This document shows positions 52,581 through 53,500 of a stretch of DNA of 53,500 nt, in pieces. Under the pieces are notes generated by a model, which was not told where the DNA came from, ran no database searches, and saw nothing but the letters and a program-made list of their open reading frames with translations. The stretch is from the NCBI GenBank assembly GCA_012295275.1, contig CM022669.1, positions 943,073 through 996,572 of the forward strand, written 5' to 3'. Position numbers and translations under genes: made by a program. Each line of letters starts with the position of its first letter. The stretch's first letter is position 1. Source of the stretch: Chrysomallon squamiferum. Taxonomy: Eukaryota; Mollusca; Gastropoda; Neomphalida; Peltospiridae.

Positions 52581-53500
52581 CTCATAATAGTATTTATCAA
52601 AGCCATACTTGTAAAAAAAGCAGATAATTGTTTAACATTACTTTCTTCTAATACATATATTGATGAACTGGTTTCTTCTTTAATATTATAAAAACCTAAT
52701 TGACATTCCTAACAAAAATGATCACTTATTATGTTGTTCTCTGATTTAAAAGACCATCTTGCTGTATTCTTAAAATCACTGTGGATCAAACTAACCATGT
52801 GACTGTAACTGCCTGTTGAATGTTTTGAAAAGCATGGTGACATTTACAACAACTCAGAGAACCTGTTTCTTATCTCTAATGTCTTTCTTTCTCTTACAAG
52901 ATAAACCACAGTTTTTCACAAACAAGATGTTTTTGTCTGGTGAAGAAAATGCTGCTTGTGGTTCAAGAACACTAGCCAGAAAGAAAAGACTGAAATGAGA
53001 GAAAGACAAAACAAGCCAAAAAAAAAAAAAAAGATGGAATGTAGGGCTTGTAACTTGTGACTGAAAAAAGAACAAAAAGAAAAGAAAAACAGAAATAAAG
53101 TTGAAGTAAATTTTTAAAACGTGGAGCAAACAGAAATGTAAGAAATGAGGAAAGGAAAAACATGGAATAAAAAGAAAGGTTGTATTCTTCAAGTCCGTGT
53201 TGGACAGGACACTGTTAACATGTTAATGTTAATAAGTTAGCAAAATGCATCTAACTAGAAATATAATGCATGTTCGAAAATTCATTGTTTTAAACTTATA
53301 TTTCTCTTTTCCACAGAAGAAACATCACAGCAACTTTCTCAGCTGGTTTAACACAGCAAATGTCCAACAGAGAGTTTTACGGCTGCTAATATATAAATAC
53401 TAACACCCCCTCCATTAATATCCCTTACTTTAGACCTGCCTTTGCTCTATGTTTTAAAGTGGTGCAAGTTGCTGTTACTGTTTTATCATTTTTGAATATT

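Larger units (their letters stand above)
49937..53500 (-). other. Basonuclin upstream intron (incomplete)
   Basis: Probably intron sequence up to the next upstream exon, which is not in the window. It contains a GT run (51,068-51,140) and a degenerate trinucleotide tract (52,240-52,580). I searched the minus strand for a sequence coding the cysteine-rich HGWVAH block expected upstream and saw none. No other gene is supported. Confidence 0.65.

Noticed and set aside
52387-52606. Hydrophobic Val/Ile-rich frame on plus and polyLeu frame on minus, resembling membrane segments
   Set aside because: Both come from the 3-base periodicity of a degenerate trinucleotide tract inside an intron.

Overview
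The window reads as nuclear DNA of an AT-rich invertebrate, probably a lophotrochozoan and perhaps a gastropod mollusc. The evidence is a spliced gene with GT-AG introns, a bilaterian basonuclin-type zinc-finger protein, an expanded family of membrane-anchored LicD-like proteins, and very many (ATT)n, (CT)n and (GT)n microsatellites with long tandem arrays. The species cannot be named from sequence alone. There is no operon structure and I recognise no prokaryotic or viral gene.

Left part (1-37,000): a LicD-family (fukutin-related) gene cluster in which every recognisable copy is on the minus strand. One copy is intact and intronless (5778-6740). The others are damaged: copy B (9342-10135: nonsense codon, deletions), copy C (22560-23115: nonsense codon, truncated, altered acidic motif), copy D (28935-29863: one single-base frameshift), fragment E (28084-28352), copy G (35645-36062: frameshift, nonsense codon, truncated) and three short related fragments (2875-3060, 27161-27346, 35321-35507). 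The copies sit in large direct duplications: alpha (about 22-3640, 23,305-27,905 and partly 34,440-35,640), gamma (about 7590-8870, 21,120-22,470, with a piece at 31,429-31,735) and delta (about 9050-13,670 and 28,620-33,965). Most of the cluster is enclosed by a long inverted repeat (about 3200-5060 against 37,020-39,370).

Inside the cluster are a 5.7-kb satellite of 32/28-bp units (13,672-19,375), a 1-kb array of 49-bp units (19,866-20,865) and two small arrays of 44-bp units. The sister duplication of the block next to the large satellite carries only about 150 bp of the same satellite, so the array expanded, or was lost, after duplication.

Right part (37,000-53,500): the right inverted-repeat arm, about 5 kb of AT-rich DNA with no recognised gene apart from a possible small terminal exon (44,199-44,272), then the 3' half of a basonuclin/Disco-type transcription factor on the minus strand. 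Its last exon (44,907-47,411) carries three pairs of C2H2 fingers. The exon before it (49,698-49,936) carries the conserved N-terminal helical region. The 5' exons lie beyond the right edge. I see no functional link between basonuclin and the LicD cluster; they are simply neighbours.
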